From the NCBI RefSeq assembly GCF_008386495.1, contig NZ_VTHJ01000054.1:1-64000 (forward strand): a stretch of DNA of 64,000 bases, in the 5' to 3' direction. The notes under the pieces are model-generated. The model had not been told where the DNA came from. It saw nothing but the letters and a program-made list of their open reading frames with translations, and did no database searches. This stretch comes from Streptomyces tailanensis (lineage in GTDB: Bacteria; Actinomycetota; Actinomycetes; Streptomycetales; Streptomycetaceae). Position 1 is the first letter of the stretch; each line of letters starts with the position of its first letter. Both the position numbers and the translations under genes were made by a program. Of the stretch, positions 50,855 to 59,081 are shown one piece after another.

Positions 50855-51817
50855 TTACTTGGCCTGCCGCTGCGCGAATTCCCACGCGTCGGCGACGATG
50901 CCCGCGAGATCCGCGCGGGACGGGTTCCAGCCGAGCCGCTCGCGGGCGGCCTGCGCGGACGCGACGAGCACCGCCGGGTCGCCGCCGCGGCGCGGGGCCA
51001 CGACCTCCGGGATGGGGTGGCCCGTCACCTTGCGGACGGTTTCGATGACCTCGCGGACCGAGAAGCCGTTGCCGTTGCCGAGGTTGCAGATGAGGTGTTC
51101 GCCCGGCGTGGCCGCCTCGACCGCCAGCAGGTGGGCCTCCGCGAGGTCCGCGACGTGGATGTAGTCGCGGATGCAGGTGCCGTCCGGGGTCGGGTAGTCG
51201 TCACCGAACACCGAGATCGCGTCGCGCCTGCCCTGGGCGACCTGGAGGACCAGCGGGATCAGGTGCGACTCGGGGTCATGGCGCTCACCGCAGTCGCCGT
51301 ACGCGCCTGCCACGTTGAAGTAGCGGAGAGAGACCGCTCCGAGGCCGTGAGCGGCCGCCTCACCGGTGATCATGTGGTCGACGGCGAGCTTCGAGGCGCC
51401 GTACGGGTTGGTCGGCTTCGTCGGGGCCGACTCCACGATGGGGGTCGTCTCCGGCTCGCCGTACGTCGCCGCCGTGGAGGAGAAGACGAGCTTGCGGACG
51501 CCCGCCTCGCGCATCGCGGCCAGCAGGGCCATTGTGCCGCCGACGTTGTTGTCCCAGTACTTCTCGGGCTTGACGACCGACTCGCCGACCTGCGAGAACG
51601 CGGCGAAGTGGAGCACGGCGTCGAAGGAGCCGTCCAGCCACTTGGCGGCGTCGCGGATGTCGCCCTCGATGAAGGACGCCCCGGCCGGCACGCCCTCGCG
51701 GAAGCCCGTCGAGAGGTTGTCGAGGACGACGACCTCGTGGCCCGCCTCCAGCAGATGCTGGGCGACCACGCTGCCGACGTAACCCGCACCACCCGTGACC
51801 AGGTACTTACCGCTCAT
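50855..51817 (-). CDS. galE: UDP-glucose 4-epimerase
   Basis: A 320-aa NAD-dependent SDR enzyme that interconverts UDP-galactose and UDP-glucose. KYLVTGGAGYVGSVVAQHLL is the NAD motif and the YxxxK catalytic pair is in TNPYGASKLAVDHMITGE. YFNVAGAYGDCGERHDPE and GTCIRDYIHVADLAEAHLLA are conserved. The start overlaps the galT stop by four bases. Confidence 0.96.
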   Translation of the reverse strand: MSGKYLVTGGAGYVGSVVAQHLLEAGHEVVVLDNLSTGFREGVPAGASFIEGDIRDAAKWLDGSFDAVLHFAAFSQVGESVVKPEKYWDNNVGGTMALLAAMREAGVRKLVFSSTAATYGEPETTPIVESAPTKPTNPYGASKLAVDHMITGEAAAHGLGAVSLRYFNVAGAYGDCGERHDPESHLIPLVLQVAQGRRDAISVFGDDYPTPDGTCIRDYIHVADLAEAHLLAVEAATPGEHLICNLGNGNGFSVREVIETVRKVTGHPIPEVVAPRRGGDPAVLVASAQAARERLGWNPSRADLAGIVADAWEFAQRQAK

Positions 51818-52875
51818 GAACTCGCTACCTCTCGCAGTCGCTCGGCCGCGCGCTCCGGCGGCACGTCGTTGATGAACACGTTCATGCCGGACTCGGAACC
51901 CGCGAGGAACTTCAGCTTGCCGGAGGTTCGGCGGATGGTGAAAAGCTCGAGGTGGAGTGCGAAGTCCTCACGGACCACACCCTCGAACTCCTCCAGCGCG
52001 CCGAACGGGGCCTGGTGCCAGGCCGCGATGTACGGCGTCGGAGGCTCGCCCTCACCGAAGATCCGGTCGAAGCGCTTCAAGAGTTCCAGATAGACCTGGG
52101 GGAATTCTGTGCGCGCGTCCTCGTCGAGGGCCAGCAGGTCGGGCACGCGGCGCTTCGGGTAGAGGTGGATCTCGTACGGCCAGTGCGCCGCGAACGGCAC
52201 GAAGGCGACCCAGTGCTCGGTCTCCAGGACCACCCGTTCGCCCGCCAGTTCGCTCTCCAGTACGGCGTCGAAGAGGTTCTCGCCGCCGGTGGCGTCCTTG
52301 TGGGCGGCGAGCGAACGCAGCATCAGGGCGGTACGGGGAGTGGTGAAGGGGTAGGCGTAGATCTGGCCGTGTGGGTGGCCGAGCGTCACGCCGATCTCGG
52401 CGCCGCGGTTCTCGAAGCAGAAGACCTGCTCGACGGAGGGGAGATGCGACAGCTCGGCCGTACGGTCCGTCCACGCCTCCAGCACCAGCCGCGCCTGCTC
52501 CTCGGTGAGGTCGGCGAAGGACGCGCTGTGGTCCGAGGTGAAGCAGACGACCTCGCAGCGGCCGGAGTCACCGGCCAGCGACGGGAAGCGGTTCTCGAAC
52601 ACGACGACGTCGTACGACGAGTCCGGGATCTCGCTGAGCCGGTCGCCCTCGGAGGGGCAGAGCGGGCACTCGTTCGCCGGCGGGTGGTAGGTGCGGCCCT
52701 GGCGGTGCGAGGCGATCGCCACCGAGTCGCCGAGGAGCGGGTCCCGGCGTACCTCCGAAGTGGTGACGGTGCGCTCCAGTGGCCGCTTGTCCACCGCGTC
52801 GCGCACGTTGTCGTCGCGCAGGTCGTAGTAGATCAGCTCACGACCGTCGGCCAGTCGGGTCGAGGTCTTCTTCAC
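51814..52875 (-). CDS. galT: Galactose-1-phosphate uridylyltransferase
   Basis: A 353-aa enzyme that swaps UMP between UDP-glucose and galactose-1-phosphate. The active-site HxH is in EIGVTLGHPHGQIYAYPFTT. A zinc-site Cys pair lies in NECPLCPSEGDRLSE, and the FAAHWPYEIHLYPKRRVPDL block is typical. GTG 52875. It is the first gene of galT-galE-galK and is divergent from a sodium/solute symporter. Confidence 0.96.
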   Translation of the reverse strand: MKKTSTRLADGRELIYYDLRDDNVRDAVDKRPLERTVTTSEVRRDPLLGDSVAIASHRQGRTYHPPANECPLCPSEGDRLSEIPDSSYDVVVFENRFPSLAGDSGRCEVVCFTSDHSASFADLTEEQARLVLEAWTDRTAELSHLPSVEQVFCFENRGAEIGVTLGHPHGQIYAYPFTTPRTALMLRSLAAHKDATGGENLFDAVLESELAGERVVLETEHWVAFVPFAAHWPYEIHLYPKRRVPDLLALDEDARTEFPQVYLELLKRFDRIFGEGEPPTPYIAAWHQAPFGALEEFEGVVREDFALHLELFTIRRTSGKLKFLAGSESGMNVFINDVPPERAAERLREVASS

Positions 52876-53012
52876 GCCGAGCTCCCCATCGTTACCGCAT
52901 CAAGCGATCAAGCCAGCTTGTACCAAACAGAACCGAACACATCAAAGCACAAGCTCCCCCGCCCGTCACCACCACAATCAAACAAAGAACACCAAAGTGG
53001 AGTGAGCGCCGC
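52876..53012. promoter_or_regulatory. Divergent gal / symporter promoter region
   Basis: A 137-bp low-GC region. On the minus strand a candidate gal promoter has -35 TTGATG (52940-52945) and -10 TACAAG (52917-52922) with a 17-bp spacer. A-rich pieces CACATCAAAGCACAAGC and CACAATCAAACAAAGAACAC farther up may be regulator sites or the symporter promoter. Confidence 0.5.
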
Positions 53013-54692
53013 ATGCAGACCCCCACCTACACGGCCGCCGAGCTACGGCTCCCCACCGACTGGCTGGACTACACGATCCTGGCGATCTATTTCGTCGTCG
53101 TCCTCGGCATCGGTTTCGCCGCCCGGCGGTCGGTGAAGACGAGCCTCGACTTCTTCCTCTCCGGGCGCTCCCTGCCCGCCTGGGTGACGGGCCTCGCGTT
53201 CATCGCGGCCAACCTGGGCGCCACCGAGATCCTCGGGATGGCCGCCAACAGCGCGCAGTACGGCGTCTACACCACCCACTGGTACTGGATCGGCGCCATC
53301 CCGGCCATGGTCTTCCTCGGCCTGGTGATGATGCCGTTCTACTACGGCAGCAAGGTCCGGTCCGTGCCCGAGTTCCTGCTGTTGCGCTTCGACCGGGGCG
53401 CGCACCTGCTGAGCTCGATCCTGTTCGCCTTCGCCGCGATCCTCATCGCCGGGGTGAACCTGTACGCCCTCGCCATCGTCGTCGAGGCGCTGCTGGGCTG
53501 GCCGGAGTGGGTGTCGATCGTCGTCGCGGGGTTCTTCGTGCTGGCGTACATCACCCTCGGCGGTCTCTCCTCGGCGATCTACAACGAGGTGCTCCAGTTC
53601 TTCGTGATCCTCGCCGCGCTGATCCCGATCACGGTGCTCGGCCTGAAGAAGGTGGGCGGCTGGGACGGCCTGTCGGATTCGTTGACCGAGACCCGGGGCC
53701 CCGACTTCGTGACGGCCTGGGGCGGCACCGGCATCGGCAGCGACAACCCGCTCGGCGCGAACTGGCTGACGATCGTCCTGGGGCTGGGGTTCGTGCTCTC
53801 CTTCGGCTACTGGACGACGAACTTCGCGGAGGTGCAGCGCGCGCTGTCCGCCAGGAACCTCTCGGCCGCCCAGCGCACCCCGCTGATCGCCGCCTTCCCG
53901 AAGATCTTCATCGTCTTCCTGGTGATGATCCCCGGCCTGGTGGCGGCGGTCCTGGTCCCGAAGATCGGCACGGCCGGGTCCGACCTCCAGTACAACGACG
54001 CGATCCCGTACCTGATGGAGGCGCTGCTCCCGAACGGCGTCCTGGGCATCGCGGTGACGGGTCTCCTTGCCGCGTTCATGGCGGGCATGGCGGCGAACGT
54101 GTCGTCCTTCAACACGGTCTTCACCAACGACATCTGGGCGAGGTACGCGGTACGGGGCCGGGAGGACGCGTACTACGTGCGCTTCGGCCGCGTCATCACG
54201 GCGATCGGTGTCCTGGCCTCCATCGGCACGGCCTTCCTGGCGTCCTCCTTCTCGAACATCATGAGTTACCTCCAGACGCTGTTCTCCTTCTTCAATGTGC
54301 CGATGTTCGTCGTCTTCATCGTCGGCATGTTCTGGCGGCGCGCGTCGGTGAAGTCCGGCTTCTGGGGCCTGCTCGCGGGCACCACCGCCGCGATGATCAA
54401 CTACTTCGTCCTCTACAAGCAGGACGTCATCGCCATCCCCTCCGACCAGGGCGCCAACTTCGTCTCCGCGATCGCGGGCTTCGTGGCGGGCGCGGTCGTG
54501 ATGGTGGCGGTCTCGCTCTTCACCGCGCCGAAGCCGGAGGAGGACCTCCAGGGCCTGGTCTACGGCACCCGCTCCCCCGGCATGGAGGAGCCCCCCGCCG
54601 CGGGCGACGACGCCTGGTACCGCCGGCCGGCCCTGCTGGGCTGGGGCGCGGTCGTCCTGGCCGCGGCCTGCTACATCCCGTTCTCGTTCTGA
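53013..54692 (+). CDS. Sodium:solute symporter (SSS family), probably sugar
   Basis: A 559-aa protein with about 14 membrane segments. DYTILAIYFVVVLGIGFAAR, LDFFLSGRSLPAWVTGLAFI, AANLGATEILGMAANSAQYG and AFMAGMAANVSSFNTVFTND are typical of the SGLT-like branch. Its position divergent from gal genes suggests galactose or a related sugar, which is an inference. ATG 53013 follows GGAG at ten bases. Confidence 0.9.
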   Translation: MQTPTYTAAELRLPTDWLDYTILAIYFVVVLGIGFAARRSVKTSLDFFLSGRSLPAWVTGLAFIAANLGATEILGMAANSAQYGVYTTHWYWIGAIPAMVFLGLVMMPFYYGSKVRSVPEFLLLRFDRGAHLLSSILFAFAAILIAGVNLYALAIVVEALLGWPEWVSIVVAGFFVLAYITLGGLSSAIYNEVLQFFVILAALIPITVLGLKKVGGWDGLSDSLTETRGPDFVTAWGGTGIGSDNPLGANWLTIVLGLGFVLSFGYWTTNFAEVQRALSARNLSAAQRTPLIAAFPKIFIVFLVMIPGLVAAVLVPKIGTAGSDLQYNDAIPYLMEALLPNGVLGIAVTGLLAAFMAGMAANVSSFNTVFTNDIWARYAVRGREDAYYVRFGRVITAIGVLASIGTAFLASSFSNIMSYLQTLFSFFNVPMFVVFIVGMFWRRASVKSGFWGLLAGTTAAMINYFVLYKQDVIAIPSDQGANFVSAIAGFVAGAVVMVAVSLFTAPKPEEDLQGLVYGTRSPGMEEPPAAGDDAWYRRPALLGWGAVVLAAACYIPFSF

Positions 54693-54720
54693 CCGCATCC
54701 TGACCACTGGAGGGTCCACC

Positions 54721-55032
54721 ATGTCCGAGTACTCCGAGCGCGACGTCCAACGCGAAGTCACCGAACTGGAGGGCAAGTCCGCGACCGCGGCCCGCCTCTT
54801 CGACATCCGCCGCATCATCGGCGGCCTCTTCGTCGTCTACGGCATCATCATCACCCTCACCGGCATCACCGCCTCCGACGCCGAGATCGACAAGGCGGAG
54901 GGGGTGAACATCAACCTGTGGACGGGGCTTGGGATGCTGGCGCTGGGGGTGTTCTTCCTGGTGTGGCTGTGGTTGCGGCCGGTGGCTCCGCCGGTGGATG
55001 TGGAGCGGTTGGGGGAGGGGGACTCCGAGTGA
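54721..55032 (+). CDS. Small two-span membrane protein, symporter partner
   Basis: A 103-aa protein with two membrane segments (IIGGLFVVYGIIITLTGITA, LWTGLGMLALGVFFLVWLWL). It follows the symporter by 28 bp with GGAGGG before its ATG, so it is probably cotranscribed. Such small proteins often accompany actinobacterial SSS transporters. Function unknown. Confidence 0.82.
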   Translation: MSEYSERDVQREVTELEGKSATAARLFDIRRIIGGLFVVYGIIITLTGITASDAEIDKAEGVNINLWTGLGMLALGVFFLVWLWLRPVAPPVDVERLGEGDSE

Positions 55033-55039
55033 CGTCGTG

Positions 55040-55927
55040 TCAGGCTTCGTCGTCGAACAGGTCGGCCGCGTCGGTGACGTCGTAGGCCCGGTCCACCCAG
55101 ACCTGAAGCAGGTCGGGGTCGGTGCAGCTACTCACCCGCAGCCGGACGGAGTCCGGTACCTCGATGTCGCGCCGGTCCAGGGTGCGCAGCACACTCGCGA
55201 TCCGCTCCGCGATCCGTTCCTCCTCTCGCCCCTCCTCTCGCAGCGCCACCGCGACCGGGTTCTTGAAGAAGTAGTTCACCGGCATCATGAGCTCCTTCCA
55301 AACCTTCTTCGCCTGGGCGTCGACCAGGCCTGACTCGACCAGCTCCGCGTACACCATCGCGCTTTCGGGGTCCTCGGTCTTCAGGACCGTCGCGAGTGGT
55401 TCCAGTATCGCAGCGGCATCCGTGCCTTTACCATGCGTGATCGCCGAGAACACCGCGAGGGTGACGTCCCGCGCCACCTCCACCTCGTCCGCGATCACCG
55501 GTACGTTGTCCGGGCCCAGCACCAGTGGCCGTACCGTCATCGAGGGGCGGCTCCGCACCCCGAGACGAATGGGCTCCGCCGCCCAGCGGGCCGTGGCACT
55601 GCTCTGGGTGGTCACGATCAGCACCGGCTCGTAGCGGTACTTCGCGTACAGGTAGCTGAGGTAGTACGGCCAACTGCGGCGCTTGCGGTCGTCCCTCTCG
55701 CCCTGCGACTCGACGACCAGGAGATACGTCCCCTCGTCGGCCTCCGCCCGCAACAGCGTGTCCACGCGCCGCTCGACCGGCTCGATCTCCGTGAGGTCCA
55801 CGTTCATGGCGGCGAACTCGTGCGGCTCGGGGAAGGGCACGTGCAACACACGCTCCAGGGCGCGGGTGAGCAGCGCGGGATCCTTCTGGAAGATCCTGTG
55901 CAGCGCCTCGTGCGACGAGGTGACCAT
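55040..55927 (-). CDS. PD-(D/E)XK/Rpn-like nuclease-family protein
   Basis: A 295-aa protein. VERRVDTLLRAEADEGTYLL followed by VVESQGERDDRKRRSWPYYL resembles the catalytic region of Rpn/PD-(D/E)XK proteins, with Glu-x-Gln in place of Glu-x-Lys. A basic-acidic C-terminal stretch (REEGREEERIAERIASVLRT) may be helical. Common as lone genes in Streptomyces; true activity unknown. It is convergent with the symporter partner. Confidence 0.68.
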   Translation of the reverse strand: MVTSSHEALHRIFQKDPALLTRALERVLHVPFPEPHEFAAMNVDLTEIEPVERRVDTLLRAEADEGTYLLVVESQGERDDRKRRSWPYYLSYLYAKYRYEPVLIVTTQSSATARWAAEPIRLGVRSRPSMTVRPLVLGPDNVPVIADEVEVARDVTLAVFSAITHGKGTDAAAILEPLATVLKTEDPESAMVYAELVESGLVDAQAKKVWKELMMPVNYFFKNPVAVALREEGREEERIAERIASVLRTLDRRDIEVPDSVRLRVSSCTDPDLLQVWVDRAYDVTDAADLFDDEA

Positions 55928-55960
55928 CGGCTCTCCTTCCGATACGACGTCATCAACGAG

Positions 55961-56380
55961 CTACGCGGCCGAAAGTTCGCACCACACGTACTTGCCGCGA
56001 TGACCGAACCGGGACGACGGCTGCCAGCCCCACACGGGGGTGTTGGCCCGCACCAGGGCCAGGCCCCGGCCCTCCTCCGCCTCGGTCAGCTCCGCCAACC
56101 GTCCGGTCGGCCGGGGCGGTTCGGGGTCGGTGTCCCATGCGCCGAGCCACAACGCGCCGTCCCTCCAGCGGACGCGCAGGGCGGCCGGACCCTTGGTGTG
56201 CAGTACGGCGTTGGCCATCAGCTCCGTCGCCAGCAGTTCGGCGGTGTCCAGGAGAGCGGTCAGGCCGTGCATCGTCAGGATCAGGCGGAGGGTGCGGCGG
56301 CTGATGGTGACGGCTCGGGGGTCGTTGGGGATGTGGAGGACGTACTCCCAGGGTTCGGTTGCGGTTCCGATTTCGGGCAT
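55961..56380 (-). CDS. ATP-binding (anti-sigma/RsbW-like HATPase) protein
   Basis: A 139-aa protein. LLATELMANAVLHTKGPAAL is the N box and EEGRGLALVRANTPVWGW the G-box part of the HATPase fold. It is probably a serine kinase-like partner of regulators. Divergent from the XRE gene; together with it and the DUF397 gene it forms the triad seen in Scr1/WhiJ loci. Confidence 0.85.
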   Translation of the reverse strand: MPEIGTATEPWEYVLHIPNDPRAVTISRRTLRLILTMHGLTALLDTAELLATELMANAVLHTKGPAALRVRWRDGALWLGAWDTDPEPPRPTGRLAELTEAEEGRGLALVRANTPVWGWQPSSRFGHRGKYVWCELSAA

Positions 56381-56514
56381 GGGTGACTCCGTTCGGGGGT
56401 TGGGGAGTTGAGGGTGCGGGCGGTGGCATTGCCGCAGCCGTCGTGGCGTGACGGAGCGGTGCGCTTCCGGAGTCCCGGCGTTCCGCAGAGTGCGCGGTGC
56501 GTCACTGACGGTAT

Positions 56515-56530
56515 TTCCTAACTTTAGGAA
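56515..56530. promoter_or_regulatory. Perfect palindrome upstream of the XRE/DUF397 genes
   Basis: TTCCTAA (56515-56521) and TTAGGAA (56524-56530) form a 7-bp perfect repeat with CT between. It lies in the 223-bp divergent region, 74 bp before the XRE gene. The low GC makes it stand out. A site for the Scr1-like regulator is likely. Confidence 0.6.
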
Positions 56531-56603
56531 GATGCAACCCGCTGCCGTATTCTGACCCCCGAATGAGGTACGAACGCAGGGCAGTTGGGACGAGGAGGCT
56601 CCG

Positions 56604-57455
56604 GTGCCACCGAAGAGGCATCTCACGGCCCGCAGGGTGCGACTGGGCTCCGAACTGCGCAAACTGCGCGAGGCGACGGGCATGAAGGCACGGGAGGCAG
56701 CGGCGCTCCTCGGAGCCGACTCGGTCCAGATGAGCCAGATCGAGTCCGGAGTCGCGGGCGTGAGCGCCGCGCGCGTACGCCGGCTCGCCGCTCACTACGC
56801 CTGTACGGACGAAGGGTTGATCGAGGCCCTGGCAGCCATGGCGACCGACCGCACGCGGGGCTGGTGGGAGGAGTACCGAGGCGTACTGCCCCCGGTGAAC
56901 CTGGACTTGGCCGAAGCTGAACACCATGCAGCGTTCCTGCGTGAGGTCGTCATCACGTATGTTCCCGGACTCCTCCAAACCCCGGACTACGCCCGAGCGG
57001 TCTTCGGGTACATGCGCCCAGAGCTCCCCGCCAGCGAGCTGACGCCCCGGGTGGAACACCGCATGAGGCGACGCACTGTCATCGAGGGGGACGCGCCCAC
57101 CCCGTACGAGGCGATCGTCCACGAATCCGCCCTGCGCATCCGCGTGGCGGACCGTCACGTCTCCCGTGCTCAACTCCGGCAGATCCTGACCCAGACCGAC
57201 CAGGGGCACGTCACCGTACGCGTCATCCCGATCGACCAGGACGGCTTCGGCGGTGCCGGAGCCTCGATGATGTACATGGGAGGTCCGGTCCGCCAGCTCG
57301 ACACCGGACTCCGGGAAGGCGCCACCGGCACCGCGTTCATCGACGCCGACCCTCAACTGGGAACGCTTCGAACGCTTTTCCGTAAGGTGGAGGAAGCGAC
57401 GCTGGACCCCGAAGCGTCCCGGGACTTCATCCACCGCTTGTCAAAGGAACTGTGA
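56604..57455 (+). CDS. XRE-family regulator, Scr1/WhiJ type (DUF5753)
   Basis: A 283-aa regulator. The N-terminal helix-turn-helix is LGSELRKLREATGMKAREAA and LLGADSVQMSQIESGVAGVS. The DUF5753 part includes YVPGLLQTPDYARAVFGYMR, REAIVHESALRIR-like YEAIVHESALRIRVADRHV, and MMYMGGPVRQLDTGLREGAT. The GTG start follows a GAGG. It is directly upstream of a DUF397 gene. Members with DUF397 partners control development or antibiotic genes. Confidence 0.9.
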   Translation: MPPKRHLTARRVRLGSELRKLREATGMKAREAAALLGADSVQMSQIESGVAGVSAARVRRLAAHYACTDEGLIEALAAMATDRTRGWWEEYRGVLPPVNLDLAEAEHHAAFLREVVITYVPGLLQTPDYARAVFGYMRPELPASELTPRVEHRMRRRTVIEGDAPTPYEAIVHESALRIRVADRHVSRAQLRQILTQTDQGHVTVRVIPIDQDGFGGAGASMMYMGGPVRQLDTGLREGATGTAFIDADPQLGTLRTLFRKVEEATLDPEASRDFIHRLSKEL

Positions 57456-57466
57456 GGCGCGCCCCC

Positions 57467-57655
57467 ATGACTCAGGCCGTGAACTGGCAGAAGTCCACCT
57501 TCTCCGGCGGCGCCGAAGGCAACGCCTGTGTCGAACTGGCCGCCATCCCTCCCCACCTGGTCGGCCTCCGCGAATCCGACACCCCCACCACCCTCCTCAC
57601 CACCACCCCCACCCCCGTCACCCACCTCCTCCACCACATAAAGGGCGCACGCTGA
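57467..57655 (+). CDS. DUF397-domain small protein
   Basis: A 62-aa protein. VNWQKSTFSGGAEGNACVEL is the DUF397 core and LVGLRESD a second piece; the Thr/Pro-rich end is atypical (TTTPTPVTHLLHH). The GTG at 57452 overlapping the upstream stop is an alternative start. It probably binds the XRE protein, as AbaA-like partners do. Confidence 0.85.
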   Translation: MTQAVNWQKSTFSGGAEGNACVELAAIPPHLVGLRESDTPTTLLTTTPTPVTHLLHHIKGAR

Positions 57656-57659
57656 GGCA

Positions 57660-57683
57660 AACCCCCGGCGCCAAGCGGGGGTT
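57660..57683. terminator. Terminator after the DUF397 gene
   Basis: AACCCCC (57660-57666) and GGGGGTT (57677-57683) form a 7-bp stem with a 10-base loop, directly after the DUF397 stop. Confidence 0.65.
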
Positions 57684-57726
57684 CGCCGGATGGTCGGCCT
57701 GGAGTGGGGGTTCCTACGGTGGGCGC

Positions 57727-58914
57727 ATGCCTATGACCATCCCCCACACCGCCCGCCGGACAGCCGCGGTCGCCGCCCTCGCCCTCAGCCTGCTGGCCGG
57801 TCTCTCCCCCACCCACGCCCACGCCGAGCAGCCGGACGACGCACTGCAACGTGACGCCGATGCCCTGCGCGACGCCGGTGTCACCGGGGTGTCGGTGCGG
57901 CTGGACGGACCCCACGGCACCCGGACCGCCCTCAGCGGCGTAGGTGACCTCGACACCGGGGCGCCCGTACCCCACGACGAGTACATCCGTATCGGCAGCA
58001 CGACGAAGGCGTACGTCGCGACCGTGATCCTTCAACTCGTCGATGAAGGGCGGCTATCCCTGGACGACCGCATCGAGCGGTGGCTACCGGGGTTGGTCCG
58101 GGGCAACGGCAACGACGGGCGGCGGGTCACCGTTCGCCAGATCCTCCAGCACACCAGCGGGTTGCCCGACTACATCGCGGATGTGGTGCCGGAGATGAGC
58201 GCGGCCGGATATCTCAAGCACCGCTCGACGAGGTACAGCTCACGGCAGCGCCTCGCGTTCGCCATGACGCATCCGCCGGTCTTCGAGCCGGGGAAGCGCT
58301 GGGAGTACTCCAACACGAACTACATCCTGGCTGGCATGGTGATCAAGGCCGTCGCCGGGCGGTCCTGGGACCAGGAGGTGGAGAGGCGGATCCTGCGCCC
58401 GCTGGGGCTCACACGCACGTTCAACCCGGGCGACGACCCACGCCTCCCCCGGCCCCACGCCCGTAACTACCAGCAGTTCGAGCAGGCCGGGCCGTTCACC
58501 GACACCACCCTCGCCTATCTCCCCTTCGACGGCGACGCCGACGGGGGAATCATCAGTACGGCCGCCGAGACCAACCGCTTCTTCTCCGCCCTCCTCGGTG
58601 GCAAGCTCCTCGCCCCGGCCCAGCTCGCCGAGATGCGGCGCACGGTGGCCGTACCCGACGCGCCCGAAGACGTGCCGGGCAGGCGTTACGGGCTGGGCAT
58701 CTCGTGGACGCCACTGAGCTGCGGCGGCGGTTACTGGGGCCACAGCGGCAGCGGCCTCGGCTATCTGACATGGCCCGTGACCACGCCCGACGGCCGGACG
58801 TCCGTCACGGTCGCCGTCCACAGCCGACCCGCCGACGAGGACACCGCCGTACGCCACATCCGGGCCACCACGGGCCTGGTCGACCACGCCCTGTGCGACC
58901 AGGCCCAGCGGTAG
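57727..58914 (+). CDS. Secreted serine hydrolase, beta-lactamase/DD-peptidase type (S12)
   Basis: A 395-aa protein with a signal peptide (about 1-32; AAVAALALSLLAGLSPTHAH then AEQ). Active-site Ser is in IRIGSTTKAYVATVILQLVD (SxxK). The Tyr motif is WEYSNTNYILAGMVI and the third motif HSG is in GYWGHSGSGLGYL. It is probably a class C-type DD-carboxypeptidase or esterase acting on the cell wall. ATG 57727. Confidence 0.9.
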   Translation: MPMTIPHTARRTAAVAALALSLLAGLSPTHAHAEQPDDALQRDADALRDAGVTGVSVRLDGPHGTRTALSGVGDLDTGAPVPHDEYIRIGSTTKAYVATVILQLVDEGRLSLDDRIERWLPGLVRGNGNDGRRVTVRQILQHTSGLPDYIADVVPEMSAAGYLKHRSTRYSSRQRLAFAMTHPPVFEPGKRWEYSNTNYILAGMVIKAVAGRSWDQEVERRILRPLGLTRTFNPGDDPRLPRPHARNYQQFEQAGPFTDTTLAYLPFDGDADGGIISTAAETNRFFSALLGGKLLAPAQLAEMRRTVAVPDAPEDVPGRRYGLGISWTPLSCGGGYWGHSGSGLGYLTWPVTTPDGRTSVTVAVHSRPADEDTAVRHIRATTGLVDHALCDQAQR

Positions 58915-58952
58915 CCATCACCGACACCGTCGCGAATCCCGCAGGCGCTCGG

Positions 58953-59020
58953 CAATTGGCAGATCAGTCTCACCGATACGCCGCAAATGGTGCGTATGGG
59001 TGAGACGAATCTGCCAATTG
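58953..59020. repeat. Long low-GC imperfect inverted repeat
   Basis: CAATTGGCAGAT (58953-58964) pairs with ATCTGCCAATTG (59009-59020). GTCTCACC (58967-58974) pairs with GGTGAGAC (58999-59006), and ATACGC (58976-58981) with GCGTAT (58992-58997), around a 10-base loop. That makes 26 pairs with two small internal loops. It lies between convergent genes, and no T-run follows. Confidence 0.75.
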
Positions 59021-59081
59021 GCACCCTGCGACCCGGCTTCGCCGACAGCGACGTGACCATCGCCGTCGGGGCCGGTCTCCC

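Noticed and set aside
53043..54818. 591-codon minus-strand ORF opposite the symporter
   Set aside because: Very rich in Arg, Asp, Glu and His, and the opposite strand has a normal SSS transporter.
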